From the NCBI GenBank assembly GCA_023846275.1, contig CM043872.1:25405670-25469669 (forward strand): a stretch of 64,000 nt of DNA, given 5' to 3'. The notes under the pieces are model-generated. The model saw only the letters and a program-made list of their open reading frames with translations, had not been told where the DNA came from and made no database searches. This stretch comes from Vanilla planifolia (taxonomy: Eukaryota > Streptophyta > Magnoliopsida > Asparagales > Orchidaceae). A program made the translations under genes and the position numbers. Positions 49,478 to 61,404 of this stretch are shown here, piece after piece (position 1 is the first letter of the stretch; each line of letters opens with the position of its first letter).

Positions 49478-51219
49478 AGGACAAAAGGTCGGAGGAGGGC
49501 ATGCTGTTCAGGAGAGAGGCTGTGCAACCACTGGAGCAACTGATTCAGTAATTGAGAGCAGTGTGCAATACGAGAAGGTATAGCAATGGTGCCAAAGGGT
49601 GAGATGGATAGTGGGGAAGCCAATCCCAATGGTCAGAAACAAAGGTTGGAGAAGATAATCTCACAATTGCATTAAGATCAGGAGCTTAGAGACTTGAAAA
49701 TGCATGGAGCCACCCTTTTCTCTTTCTCTATGACAACGGCTTTATTAAAGAATCATCCAAGGAGCTAGTAAGACTTCCTCAAATAACAATCTACAAATTG
49801 TAGTGCAGGGCTAATCATGTCATACCATTGCATCATTTGAGATTTTGGTTCAGCAATTCACTAGGCAAGATGCAAAAAAGCTTGTTGGCATGCAGTGGGA
49901 CAACAATTGTGTCAATTTGTGGGGCATTATCCACATTTGAATGGCATCTCCTTTAGGTAATCACTTCTTAGAAGCAATTGGTTATTGCAGAGTTGTAACT
50001 TGTTTCAAGTGGTTCTATATGGTGTTTGTCAACAAGGACTACAACAAAGGGCGATCAAGAAGTTTTTATCCAAGTGCCAATAAAGGTCCACTATTAATGA
50101 TAGTTATTACAAGATAATATATTACAAAAATTAATTAAATATATTTATTAATTAATAAAAAATAAAATTTCTAATATTAATTATAATTTAGATGTATGGT
50201 TGTATATAGGTGTACTAAATTTAAAATATTATAATATCATATACATACACATATATATAAATATATTTATATATTATTCATAATTCTAATATATTAACTA
50301 ATAATTATATTATAATAATAATAATAAACATATAAAATTTTATACTAAAATATATTATATATCAAATATCTTAATTACTATTAACAAAGATAGCAAGAGA
50401 AAGAGATTAAAAAAAAAGAGATAAAAATAGAGTAAGAGAACGAGACAGTGAAAAGAGAGATAAAGGAACAATGGATAAACTGATAGAAGAAAGGGAGAAG
50501 TAGAGAAGAAGAGAGAGGATGAAAAGCAAGAGAAAACAAAGAAGAATAAGAATGAAGATGTAGAGATAAGAAAGATGATAAAAGAGAGAATTATAGAGAA
50601 TTTTTGGATGGGAAGAGAGGGGGCGGGGTGTGAGAGAAAAGAAGGATGAAAAACAACTTTAATTGCAAACTTGTAATAAGAGGATAAGCAAAAGGGTAAG
50701 TCTTACCCCGAAAGACTAACTATTGAACAGTTTACAGCATTAATCTCTTAGACAAAATTGAAAGTGCAAGATAGGTTTCGAGGAGACGCCTTTAACTTGG
50801 TTCATTGATATACATGAGAAGATTAGAATGCAAGTGAATTTCAAAAAGGTGCTTATTACTCTATCGAGCTTAAGCAATTTCTAGGATTTCATCTCTCCCA
50901 TATGAAGCACATCAACTTTAATTATTTGTGTTTACTACTCTACTTGGATTTTTTACCACAAAGAATTCAATTGAAGCTTGATGATAGCTTTCTTTTATGG
51001 ACTCTTACAAGATCCTTGATAAGGGAAATCCTACGACAATGCTAGATTATAATTTGCCAACTCCATTAGAGCCAATAGAAGTGTAGGAGTAGACAAGTGA
51101 TTTATATGAAACAATCAAGCTATTGGATGGTGTCATTGCAAACTTAAAGAGAAATAGGCTAATGAAGACAGCTTACATAGGGACGAGCATTACAACCTCT
51201 TAAGGATGGTTGCGGCATT

Positions 51220-51224
51220 CAACA
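51220..51224 (+). repeat. 5' TSD (CAACA) of solo LTR 2
   Basis: CAACA is repeated at 53282-53286, and is present once in the uninterrupted copy B (63155-63159). Confidence 0.93.
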
Positions 51225-53281
51225 TGTAATATCCTGGAAAAAAAAAAAGAAAAAAAAGAAAAGAAGAAAGGACGCACGGGCGTCGGACGCGAGGCGATCC
51301 GACGATGCCGCGTGCGCCCGTACGCCCCGACCCCGAGAGAAAAAAAAGGGTTAAGGACGGCGCAGTCCTTCGTGCCGAACCATGCGAAGCAGCGGAGAAA
51401 AAGAGGAGTAGGGATCGAGGGTTTCTTTTTCCCAGCAGCAGTCTCCGTCCCGACGAAAAATCGGAAGAAGGGAGTAGTCCGGCGGCAGCGATTTCAGGTC
51501 CCGAGCTCAGCGACGAGGGGAACCGGGTAAGTTCCGAGCCCTTTTCTCTTTCCCGAGCCATTTTCTCTCTCCTCGAACCGTAGAAGGGAAAGTTTTTTTT
51601 TAGAAAGGTTTTTACGGGATTTTTGGGTTGTGTGCAGCCCTTCTCCTTTTTGCATCCCGAGCCAGGGAAACCGCGGACAGCAAAGGGAAAAAGGAATTTT
51701 TGCGGTGCAGCCCTTTCTCGTTTTCCGTGCCGAGAAAGGAGGGTTGCATGCGAGTGTCGGCTTGATCCGAGGGGAATTTCTGAACCGTGCAGCGGTCGGC
51801 GGCAGCCTCCGGTGAGTTTCTTTTGTTGTTCTTAAGCCGGCGGTAAGAGGTTTTATATTTATTTTATCCCCTTGAATTATTTTGTGCTTGAGCAGTGTTA
51901 AAAAGGGGGGAGAAATTGAAAAGAAGTGTTGAGTGGCGAAGGTTGCATAAGTGTGAAGAAAACAAACTCTGACAGGTAATTTAATGTTCATTCTGCAGAG
52001 ATCAATTACCTGTATGTTGCAGCATTTAAAACAAATTTTGATAAAAATATATTGATTTGCGATTTCAGCACCCTGTAATTGAAATAAATGAGAAGAAGAG
52101 GAAGGGGAAGGGGAAGAGGCCAAAGAATGGCAGGACCCTCAGGAACTCACGTAGGTGAATTTATTTAAATAGTAATGTAAGTAGTGATTGTTATTCTATT
52201 ATAAAAGCATGGCTTTGAAATATTATGGCATTATATGAAAATGAAATGAGAATTTGCAATATGATACTATGGTATAGTAAAATGTAAAGCATGCCAAAGA
52301 AAATGTGTAGAGGTATCGATTATGCCTCTTAAAGGGTTAAATTCCCTAAAAAGAAAAGTAAAAAAAAAAAAGAAGAAAGGAATTGACCCTAGATCGCATC
52401 CCAGTAGTCTCCGGACATATGAGCACCAGCACAGGATGTTGGGCATGATGAGATGGCATAGAGACCTCCCCCGCATTGCTAGTACTTTGTGCAGGGCTGA
52501 GTGCGGAGGGATATGATGAGATCGAGACATCTCGTGTATGGCTAGCACTTTGTGCAGGGCTGAGATACGGAGATGGTCCGACGTGATAGAGATCGAGACA
52601 TCTCGTATATGGCTAGCACTTTGTGCAGGGCTGAGATACGGAGATGGTCCGACGTGATAGGCTTGGCCAGCCACGATATGCCTACGGGCAATGGTCTCTA
52701 GATGAGATAGATGCCATAGAGATGTGATATGATATGATAGGGATGGGGGATGTGGATCATGGGGAAAGTCTGGGACCCAGCAAGAAAAGAAAAAGAAAAT
52801 GAATAAGAAAAAAAAAAGAATTGAAAAGAAGGAGAAATGAATTGCATACTTTGCTTGATTCATTGCATGCTGATTTCAGATTTATCTTTGCCATATTTAC
52901 ATTTGAGTTATAGCATGTTGTTAGATATTCATCATGTTATATCCTTGTAGTCATAGCATTCACCTACTGAGCTTTATAAGCTCATTTCCCCTACTTACAT
53001 TACAGGACATGCCACTGATTCACAGAGAGAGGGTGCTTAGGATGGTATGGAACTTTGTACAAACGTATCTGTTATTTCGGTTTTTGTAATTTTTGTACAG
53101 GATTTCCCAAGTGACAGGTATGCATATATTGAAGTTGCTGTTGATTACAAAGGTAACAGTTTTATTTTGTTTGCGTTACCCTCACCTAGTTTTACAGTTG
53201 TGTTCTCAATTATATGCTGCTATGCTCTGATTAGCTGATTTTATCAGTAGATTATAGTGATAGTTTAGGCGGGGCGTGACA
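51225..53281 (+). mobile_element. Solo LTR 2, about 2.06 kb (Gypsy/chromovirus-like)
   Basis: TGTAATATCC at the left and GGGGCGTGACA at the right are inverted ends worn by transitions. It is flanked by CAACA and absent from the paired site in copy B, which proves the insertion borders. It has a GC-rich first third (51260-51830, giving meaningless Arg/Ser-rich frames on both strands) and an A-run after the first bases. A direct repeat lies at 52450-52660. GAGCTTTATAAGCTC near 52970, with the CACTGAGC-like context, is wording I associate with Del/Tekay LTRs. No internal protein domains. Confidence 0.93.
52450..52661 (+). repeat. Tandem repeat in solo LTR 2, 71-bp unit
   Basis: GATCGAGACATCTCGT starts at 52520 and 52591. 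Each unit continues GGCTAGCACTTTGTGCAGGG and GAGATGGTCCGACGTGATAG. A diverged third unit precedes them from about 52450. This parallels the internal repeat of solo LTR 1. Confidence 0.88.
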
Positions 53282-53286
53282 CAACA
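53282..53286 (+). repeat. 3' TSD (CAACA) of solo LTR 2
   Basis: Identical to 51220-51224 and follows the terminal ACA of the LTR. Confidence 0.93.
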
Positions 53287-53329
53287 CCTGAAGTGCCTAA
53301 CTTGCACGTGCAAATACCAAGTGTTGGAA

Positions 53330-54200
53330 ACCATTGACATTAGATGACTTATTTTTAGGGATGACTACACATTCTTTTTACATTACATGGCCATTTATCA
53401 AAGGAGGGTAGACTACATCAAGTTTTTGACATACAATTGGGATCTGAATGAAGTTCTTTGTTATTGGACACTTTGACAAAACTGGTATCCCTACCCCAAT
53501 TCTACTCTAGAGGCATTATATGAAAGAGATCATTAGAAATGATCTACTCAACATCATCCATCAATTTCTTTGAGAAATGGGTATGCCTGATAAATGGAAA
53601 AAAATATTTTCGCAATTCTCATCCTAAGATCCTGAGAACTTCTACTCCACAAAAATTTTAACCCATCCTCCTATATACTATTATATGCAAGAGAGCATGG
53701 TTCATTTATACCAAGGCAAAGCAATACGAACAACTAAATCGTAGTCCAATGGTTGCTGCATAGGCTCACCACTTCTAAGTTGATTGAGAATCTCATGATG
53801 ATCAAGATGGTAATAGAGTAGGCGTATCTTTGGATTTGTTATGACTTCAAGCTCAACATGGTTCATTATTTTGGCTTCTTGAATAAGTGATGCTCCTTGG
53901 CATAGGCCTTATGTCAGTCCTAATGGGTTTAGACATCCTATAGGTTTAGATGAGGATGTTCTCCTATCACTTACCTTTTCATCCTCTACTTGAAGCTTTT
54001 ATTGGAATTGATTTAAAGAGTATTAAGAAGGGAGTCCTTGGTATTAAGACTATTGACATAACCTCCCTAATCTCCCGCTTGTTGTTTGCTAATGATGTGA
54101 TGCTATATGCTCTAAAAAGCATTAACAAGGGGAAGTTCTTCAATAAGAGAACCTAAAGCACTAGAAAAAGACAATTGCCAACAAGTTGTGGTATCAACTA
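53330..54200 (+). mobile_element. Decayed LINE reverse transcriptase, copy A
   Basis: Across several frames it gives MPDKWKK, then ILRTSTPQKF and ILLYTII (compare MPEKWKE, MPTQFRPISL and CNTIYKI in the intact LINE). Near 54040-54110 it gives ISRLLFANDVMLYA, the FADD block. It is part of the duplicated segment, and the same remnant recurs at 63210-64000. Confidence 0.7.
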
Positions 54201-56250
54201 GAGTAAGCTGAGAGGGATATTGGAGTTGCCCTTTATCATGTTAAACCAATTGCTACAAACTTTGATCATATCCTAAAAACTATTAGAGACATGATCTCGT
54301 CCTGTGGTGCTCAAACCTTGTTTCTAGTTGTACAAGTAGAGCTAATCAACTTCTTTTGAACTTCATTGCAAATTTGTGCCATGTCCCACACTTATGACCA
54401 AGGCATTGTCATCTACAATCATGAGGAAGATTTGCTCCTTTATGTGGATGGGAACTATAAAGACAATCTATTCACAATATGGCCTGAGAGGTTTACTTTT
54501 CCAAAGTGTCATGGCAAGTTGGTTGTCCACAAATCGATGGGGTTGATGGATGTCTGGTTTGCAAAGCACACAACTAAGGTTACTATTAGAGAGGATGAGC
54601 TATGAATCCACAGACTTAGAGTCACATATGAGTCTTCAAGAAATGTGCAATGTATGGCAAAGGGATTCATACATTTAGAGGATAGTTTTTTCGACAAGAT
54701 TGCCAAAGGACACATAATGTAACGAGTCAAATATGGTAAGGATTGCTTGTTTTCAGTGCATAGTTGGAATGGATCAAAGGTATTGTTTTTGTGACCTATT
54801 AGCCTCATATGGAGATTGAGGTGAAGTACGGAATGGTTAGTCTAATCGTAGAGGATGGTTGGTGAGATGCTAGTGCTTTGTTGCAAATTGTCAGGATAGA
54901 ACCAGCAAATAATATTGGCCACCTTCATCGTGTGAAGCACTAGGGCTAGTCTAATGCTCAAGTAATACCATCATGACCCCCATGACGATGCTATACAGGT
55001 CCTTATTTGCAAGTGCTTCATTGCTTAGTATTGTTGGTGGCCCAGGATCTAGCACAAGTTCATAGTGTTCATTTAGAGGATAAGGTTTAGGGTTTTGCCA
55101 ACATTCTATTAGCTTTGGATGTATAGCTTAGTTAGTTTTGTTAGGTAACTCCTACGGATTTGTGAATTCATAAGATATTTGCTAACAAATTTTCCTATAG
55201 TGCCTCCAATTCCCTATGTTTTGTGCTACTTTTTCTAGAAACAACTAGCCCCACCACAAAGCAACTGATTGTATTGCTGCTCCATAGGCATCCTCTACTC
55301 TATTAGGACAATGAGAATATTACTTGCATTGCAGTAATACTTTGTGATCTTCTACTAATTGATTGCTACAGAGCTCAGCTTTTGCAAAAGCTTGCATCTG
55401 TATGGACCTTTTGCATCCCCTTAAATATGGAATGTGGCTTAGGGCTCATGTCTGCATTTTGAATATTAATTAGTTCTCATTTGTTTCACTTACGATCAGA
55501 TCGAGCACAACACAGATTCTTGCCAACCAATAAGGGTGGTTCCTAAAAATGGTTCGAACGTGCAGTGGAAGGATGTAGAGTTGACCAAGGCAAAATTAGT
55601 ATCTGAAAATACATTCAACCTACCAGAGGCCTCGTGTGGAGAAGATGCGTAGGACAAGTAGGGGTTGAGTCCTTGGAAGATGGTTGCATTAAAGGCGTGA
55701 GTAGGTGAATTTGGCGCAAGCGCGAGTGGGGTATAACTTTTAGCAAGACAAAGATGGTGCATGCAATGCAAAGTTTGCAGAAGACACAAGCCTCACTTCT
55801 AGGCTCTTAAGCCTACGAAAATGGAGCCTATAGTGCCCAATGGGCAATAGCATGAGAAGTGTCCTATGTGCATAGGCAATGCACTTGAGTGTGCCCCAAT
55901 GGCTGCACTAGAGACAGGCAAGCAACCAATGCAGATTGATAATGTCATTAGCTTGGCCATGCCATGAGCAACATGTGTGAGTAAACCTCAATGCAATGAT
56001 CCAAAGGTGGATAAGATTTATATACTTAGTGATGATTTAGCTCAAACCAATATTGTGCTATGAAAGAGAAACTCATGGCCCCATAGTCAACAAATCAGAA
56101 TTCAAGGAAAGTGTCAGGCCCTATGACCTCAAAGAAATTGGAATCACAAGATAAAAGATCTAAGCCAGCATGTGAAAGAGGCATCCATGAACAGGAAAAG
56201 TCGATCCCCTGATCATCAAGGAGTCTGTGCCCCTTTTCATTTTGTTTCCT
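54201..56250 (+). mobile_element. LINE-derived debris before an ORF2 start, mostly unassigned
   Basis: An 80-codon frame at 54366-54605 has no clear domain. The stretch from about 55500 to 56240 looks like the decayed linker-rich end of a LINE ORF1, because an ORF2 endonuclease start follows at 56255. The assignment is by position. Confidence 0.35.
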
Positions 56251-56254
56251 CTCT

Positions 56255-56498
56255 ATAATTGAAGTTCTGTCGTGGAACATCCGAGGGGTGAGATCCACAC
56301 ACTCAAGGAGCTACCTAAAGGAAATTGTTCCTCAGCATTGTATTTTTCTGATAGCACTGTTAGACACAAGAGTCTCCTCTCACCGTGATGCTTATTAACT
56401 ATTACAAACAAAATTGGATTATTTGATACATACCTCATTGGCAAGTCTTGTAGCATAATTATATCATAGTGCAATTTTCTTCAAGTCCACAACCTTAG
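56255..56498 (+). mobile_element. Decayed LINE ORF2 endonuclease, part 1
   Basis: The translation from about 56258 gives IEVLSWNIRGVRSTHSRSYL and then LLDTRVSSH, closely parallel to the intact LINE's VVIWNIRGVRD and LMETKAE. It is split by the solo LTR at 56499. Confidence 0.75.
56494..56498 (+). repeat. Left TSD (CTTAG) of solo LTR 3
   Basis: CTTAG is repeated at 57640-57644, right after the LTR end. Confidence 0.8.
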
Positions 56499-57639
56499 TG
56501 ATGTAGGACTAGACGAAATTTGCTTAGTTAGAAAATTCGTGACTGATGCACAACAAAGAGCAGGGCCGTCACCCTAAGGGACACACACCGAGATACGATG
56601 AGGGTTGAACGCAAAGGCACCAACCAATGAATCCTAACTAAACTTAGGATCGATAGCGGCTAAGAAGTCGCTAAATCAATTACGACTACACACTTTCAAG
56701 CACGCAGAAATAGGGAGTACTTAGATTGGTTAAGTACCAGTTGAAATTAAAATATAATTTATAGTAAAAGTTGTACTTCGCAGAATGAAAATATATTGAA
56801 GACAAATTAATAATCTAGGAATGGAAATTACTCGTAAAAAGGAAGACGAGGAAAAACAAAAACTTCACTTGAAGATGGTTGAGCGGTGAAGGAAGATGAT
56901 AGACTGGAGTGGCGTCTCACCACTTGGACCTCGCGTCCCTCCTCCCAGTATCAGAGCTTTGACGAGTCGGCACGCCAAAGACACTCAGAGCACTCACGAA
57001 CTCAGAATGGAAGCAAAGAACACTCAAAAGCTTGCATTAACTATTCAATATCCTTACAACAGAAGAGGACTTCCCCTTATATAGGAATCCATAAGGGTAC
57101 AAAAGACATTTAACTCATAACATGAGAATACTAAAGGACACATGGGTAAATTAAAAGTCACCTAAAAATTACAAACCGACTCCTAAAATTCTGAGAAAAA
57201 TAATGAAAATTAAGTTTATTTAACCCTAATTTCGGATGGCTAGAGGCGCGGCGACGGCGGCGGCGGCGACGGTGCTGGTCGGTGCGTGTCACAGGTCGCG
57301 GGACGGTGCGGGCTGGTGTGGGTCGGCGCGGGTCACAGGTCGCGGGTCAGTGCGGGTTGGCGTGGGTCGGCACGGGTCATCCGGGTAGCTTGGGTAGGCG
57401 CCTGGCGGGACACATGCACAGCGGTTCGGGCAAAACTGGATCCGGTTCGGGCAAACCTGGATCCGGTTCGGGCACGAGCGGTTCGAAACAGCGGCGGGCG
57501 GTTCACTGTGGCGGCGGAGGCTGCGGCGGAGGCGGTGGTAGGAATAGTGATTTTGACCTTTTTTTTTTTTTTTTTTTTTTTTGTACAAGATCAGGTCCTT
57601 GGACGTCGAAAGTCCTTCTCGAACATGATGTCCTCATCA
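56499..57639 (-). mobile_element. Solo LTR 3, about 1.14 kb, nested in a LINE
   Basis: TGATGTAGGAC at the left and GTCCTCATCA at the right form inverted TG...CA ends, flanked by CTTAG on both sides. It lacks coding domains. The right part is GC-rich (CGG-rich run near 57240-57540) next to a T-run (57560-57582). Minus orientation is tentative, from the appearance of the ends. Removing it rejoins the two parts of a LINE endonuclease. Confidence 0.82.
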
Positions 57640-57644
57640 CTTAG
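57640..57644 (+). repeat. Right TSD (CTTAG) of solo LTR 3
   Basis: Matches 56494-56498. Confidence 0.8.
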
Positions 57645-59960
57645 TCATATAAAATAGACTACTATTCTTGAGGTTGATGCAAGAGACCACTCACCTTCGA
57701 TTTTATGCATGGTTTATACATCAAAAGACTTTGCTATTCAAAGGGATACATGGATTTTATCCTTCAAAATATTGGTAGGTAACTCCTATAGTTGTTGTAG
57801 GTGATTTCAATGTCATCCTTTCCTAGAATCAGGAGGCAAGGCATTTCACTTCACCATCACTAAGGAATTCTCATAAGACATCAATGCAGCCGAGTCATGT
57901 AATATGGGTTTTGTTGTCAATCTTTATACTTAATGCAACAATAAACCTAGTTCGACTTGTGTTTTTGACAGATTGGGCAGAGTGTTTCTTAATTGATTGG
58001 CTCTTCAGACTTTCCTATATACTATATTGTATTACTTAACGCACATTGGTTCAAATCATTACCCCATACTGATTTAGTTTCAGCACATATAATTCCTTCT
58101 GACAATTATCTAAAATTTGAGGATATCTAGTTCACTAGTCTTGAAGTAAGAAGCATGGCTTTCTTGACTTGGAGCAAGCATGCCAAGGGAAGGGCTCCCT
58201 CTAATCTATGTACCAAGTTCTTTAGAACTCTTCCTACCTTAAGCAAGTGGGGAAAGCAAGAGTTTGACAAGCCTTCTAATTCCACCCAACATCTTGAACA
58301 AGAGATTTTTGACTTAAAGAACACAGAAATGCAAAGATGGCATCTTCAAGTGACAAGTACTAGCACCTTGATCTTATTATCCAATATCACAATAGTTTTG
58401 ACAAAACAGAGATCTAATAATTCAGTGTGTTGAATCTAGATAGTCCCTCTTGGAAATTGTAACACTAGTTTCTTTCATATTATTGTCATAACAAAACACC
58501 AGGAGAATCATATTCATAGGCATATCAATTCAAAAGGCATCATGGAGACTTCCCAGGCCAAGATTTTTAAGAAATTACTAGTCTTTTTTCATTAGAAGTG
58601 CACCAATTCACAGCATCCCATCTTTTGAATAGATATCCTAGTGCTGTAGAAGTGGCTTGATTCTACCCAAGAAGTTAGGTTGGCTAACCCCTTCACCTCT
58701 TTTGTGAGATTCAAAGCACTATCTAGTCTTTAAGTTCTAACCAAGCCATTGGTATTGACAACATTATTGCATTCTAACTAAAAGGCTTTTGGGACATCAC
58801 CCAGATGGACGTGTTTTGGACAATTAAGGAGCTTTTCACCACTACACATATGCTGACCTAATGGCGGGACACTCTGGTGATACTTATTCTCAAAGTTAGA
58901 GGTGCTTCTACTCCTAGTCAGTTTCAACCCATCAATTCATTGGATGCCATCTATAAAGTAATAGTGAAGGTACTGATTTCTAAACTTCAACACACCCTCC
59001 AAGATGTTATTGCCCCCAAACAAAGAACTTTTATGAGTCGTTGGTACCTCAAATAATGTTTTGATGCTCTAAGAGATCAATCATCATATTTCCACCTCTT
59101 CTTCGACTCGATGACTCATGGTTATTAAAGTTGACATGGAATAGGCTTGCCACTGCATTTGTTGGGATTTAATATTTCTATGCTTCGTCATATAGGATTA
59201 CATGGATCACTAGCTTATGCGAACATAATCAGGGGTCCCTCTTACCCCCTACCTTTTCATCATCTGTTCAAAGTACCTCTTATTTTAGAATTCATGTTTT
59301 CTAGTTTGTGCCTACTATTTCTCGCCCCTTGTATGTGAACGATGTGCTGCCCTATGGTTCTTCTACCTCATCAACTTTTTGTACATTCCGGGACATTCTA
59401 TATTCTTATGGATCTATGGCCAAACAACAGGTACACTCCTACAAATAAATTGTTACATTTAGTAAATGCATGAATAGCAAGCACAACAATATGAACACAA
59501 ACAAGTTAAAAATGAAGCAAATAAGGGAATGCATTTGGGTACCCAATCACACATAAGAGACCCAAGGCTACTGATTTTGGCCAAATCATCCAACATGTTG
59601 TTGACAAGGTTTCTAGCTAGGGTGCGAGCCAATTGTCTTTGGCAAGCCAAGTGATACTTAACAACTTTGCTCTCTGAATGATTAGTATATACTTTGTCTC
59701 ATACTTTGGTCCCAATGGTGATTTTTTGAAGATTGAGGGGATCATTAGAGCTTTTGTCTGGGATAGGTCTAATTCTCCTCATTCCTTACACTGCATTCTT
59801 TGGGACTCTATTACTAGACCAAAGAAAATGGGTGGGTCATGCATTCACAGACATTGGGAGTGGCGTACAGCACTAATTGCTCACAATACACGTGTCTCAT
59901 GAGATTGCTTTGCATTGCAAATTACCTAATGCAACATAATACGATTTGGCTTATTGATCA
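57645..59960 (+). mobile_element. Decayed LINE ORF2, part 2 (endonuclease to post-RT)
   Basis: Order seen in translation despite many stops: VVGDFNVILS near 57790, CVFDRLGRVFLN near 57965, then TLVILILKVRGASTPSQF near 58880. An RT-like stretch follows near 59130-59340, then DSITRPKKMGGSCI near 59810. This matches, in order, the intact LINE from its GDFN block to its post-RT domain. The remnant is old compared with the 9.9-16.6 kb element. Confidence 0.75.
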
Positions 59961-61260
59961 TGGCTTTAACGTCTCTACTTCTTTTGATAAAAATATTGGA
60001 CAAGGTGCTTTGGAATCATGGTCAACATTTATCAATATAGATTTGGAATTGTTGCAATTCCTTGTGGTTATGCTTATAAATGGCAAAGTCACATGTAAAG
60101 AGTGCACATTTTCACACCAAGTATCTTTATGCTTCTTTAAGAAATCAGCTTTAGCCAAACCTTTTGATAATTGCACCATAGTTTTCTTATTTATTTATTT
60201 CTAATTGCTATAAATAAGTCTAGGTTATGCTTATAATTTTCGGAAAAGATATATAAAGTATCTTTAAATTAGTAAATATAATATTCTATTTTTCTTTTCT
60301 ACTATATGTGATACATGACAAATTGCATTCCTTAATCCAATGACTAGATCTAATATGCATCACTAGCTGATCGTCAAGTGTTCAAGATGGTCAAAATATA
60401 TATTATTTGTGATTTCTATCTAATAATGAAGTGTTTGCAATTATGCAACTCAGATCATGGAGTGACTTTGAGGAAAGAATCATCATTCCCAAAATAATTT
60501 CAGCTCTAGAAAATTGAATATTACAGTACACCATGATGTAGTCTATCTCTAACAAGGAAACAAGAATGTTTGAACTCTCAAAATTAATGTGTACCACAAA
60601 TTAGTGATCAACAAGGAATAAGAAAGAAGATTGGCAAAACAGTTTTCTCAAAGAAATTTAGCAGAATGAAATATTGGGTAAATGTTGCATTCACACAAGA
60701 TACACAATATTCAATGCGAATCCAGGAATACATGTAACAATGTTCAACATCAACAAAGTACATTTGACGTCAATATGGGAAACATATACATTTGGACAAT
60801 TGAATTACATGGCATTGCGTATTCCGAACTAAAAATCAAATCTTGTGTACTTCATCTAAAATATGCATCAAGTAGCTAAAAATCCATGAATGTAATTTTG
60901 AAAGCATCAAATGTTCCAGGTGCTTGCTAGTGTCCTTAATATTACTTGGATCCCACACTTAACGACTTTGTATTGCAGGAAAACCAACCCCTGGATCTAC
61001 TATAACCAGTATGTTCCGCCACAATTACTTCTCAATTTTTCTTTATCAAAAAAATGCTTGTAACCTCGTTAAAATAATTATCTTGCTTGTTCATACAACA
61101 GACAAAGTCAGAACAAAAAACATCCAGCTTACAGCAGTTCTTATGACCAAAGAAACAGATGAGGTTAAATTATATTGTATTAAATCTGCCAGAAAGTACA
61201 TGATCAGTATGCGATTTCAATCAAGAGTCATCTAAACAATTCAAATGAATACAAACAATG
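59961..61260. other. AT-rich spacer, nothing recognised
   Basis: No domain or clean repeat was seen on either strand. If the DRB-like exon at 61270 belongs to a gene on the minus strand, its downstream exons would lie here, but I cannot identify them. Confidence 0.45.
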
Positions 61261-61269
61261 TATGCTCAC

Positions 61270-61404
61270 ATTTTTTTAGTGCAGTCCAAGCAGCCATTGC
61301 AGCATTTTTCTGAGCCTGCTTCTTGGTTTTTGCAGAATCCCAACTAAAGTTCATCCCAGCAAGTTTAACAGTGCAGGAGAATAACGGTGTGTGGCCAGGG
61401 CCGC
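61270..61404 (-). pseudogene. dsRNA-binding-domain exon (DRB-like), cut at its start
   Basis: The minus-strand reading from 61402 gives GPGHTPLFSCTVKLAGMNF and then AKTKKQAQKNAAMAAWTALKK. This is the second dsRBD of plant DRB (HYL1-like) proteins: beta strands followed by the KTKKQAQKNAA helix that contacts dsRNA. A donor, T|GTGAGC, follows LKK at 61270/61269. DRB proteins act in small-RNA biogenesis with Dicer-like enzymes. Upstream (higher coordinates) the frame runs on into the duplicated segment with no dsRBD character, because the segmental-duplication border lies at 61404/61405. The exon is probably truncated or displaced. No other DRB exon is identified, so I treat it as a gene fragment. 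Confidence 0.7.

Larger units (their letters stand above)
49488..54144 (+). repeat. Segmental duplication copy A (with inserted solo LTR)
   Basis: From GTCGGAGGAGGGC the sequence matches 61405 onward nearly base for base. It covers a unique-looking block (49488-50100), an AT-repeat zone (50100-50390), a purine-rich AGAGAAAGAG zone (50390-50660), an unrecognised block (50700-51219) and a decayed LINE RT (53330-54144). The match is broken only by the LTR at 51225-53281 and small indels. Homology beyond 54144 cannot be judged because copy B leaves the window. Confidence 0.95.

Noticed and set aside
51190..51583. Overlapping Arg/Ser-rich frames on both strands
   Set aside because: They arise from the GC-rich part of solo LTR 2. 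Frames overlap on both strands and none resembles a protein family.
52450..52661. CRISPR-like direct repeats
   Set aside because: Only about three units, with repeats far longer than spacers, in a plant LTR. It is a tandem repeat, not an array.
57282..57657. Gly/Ser/Arg-rich frames (120-123 codons)
   Set aside because: Product of the CGG/GGT-rich block and T-run within solo LTR 3. Three overlapping frames of equal length, none domain-like.
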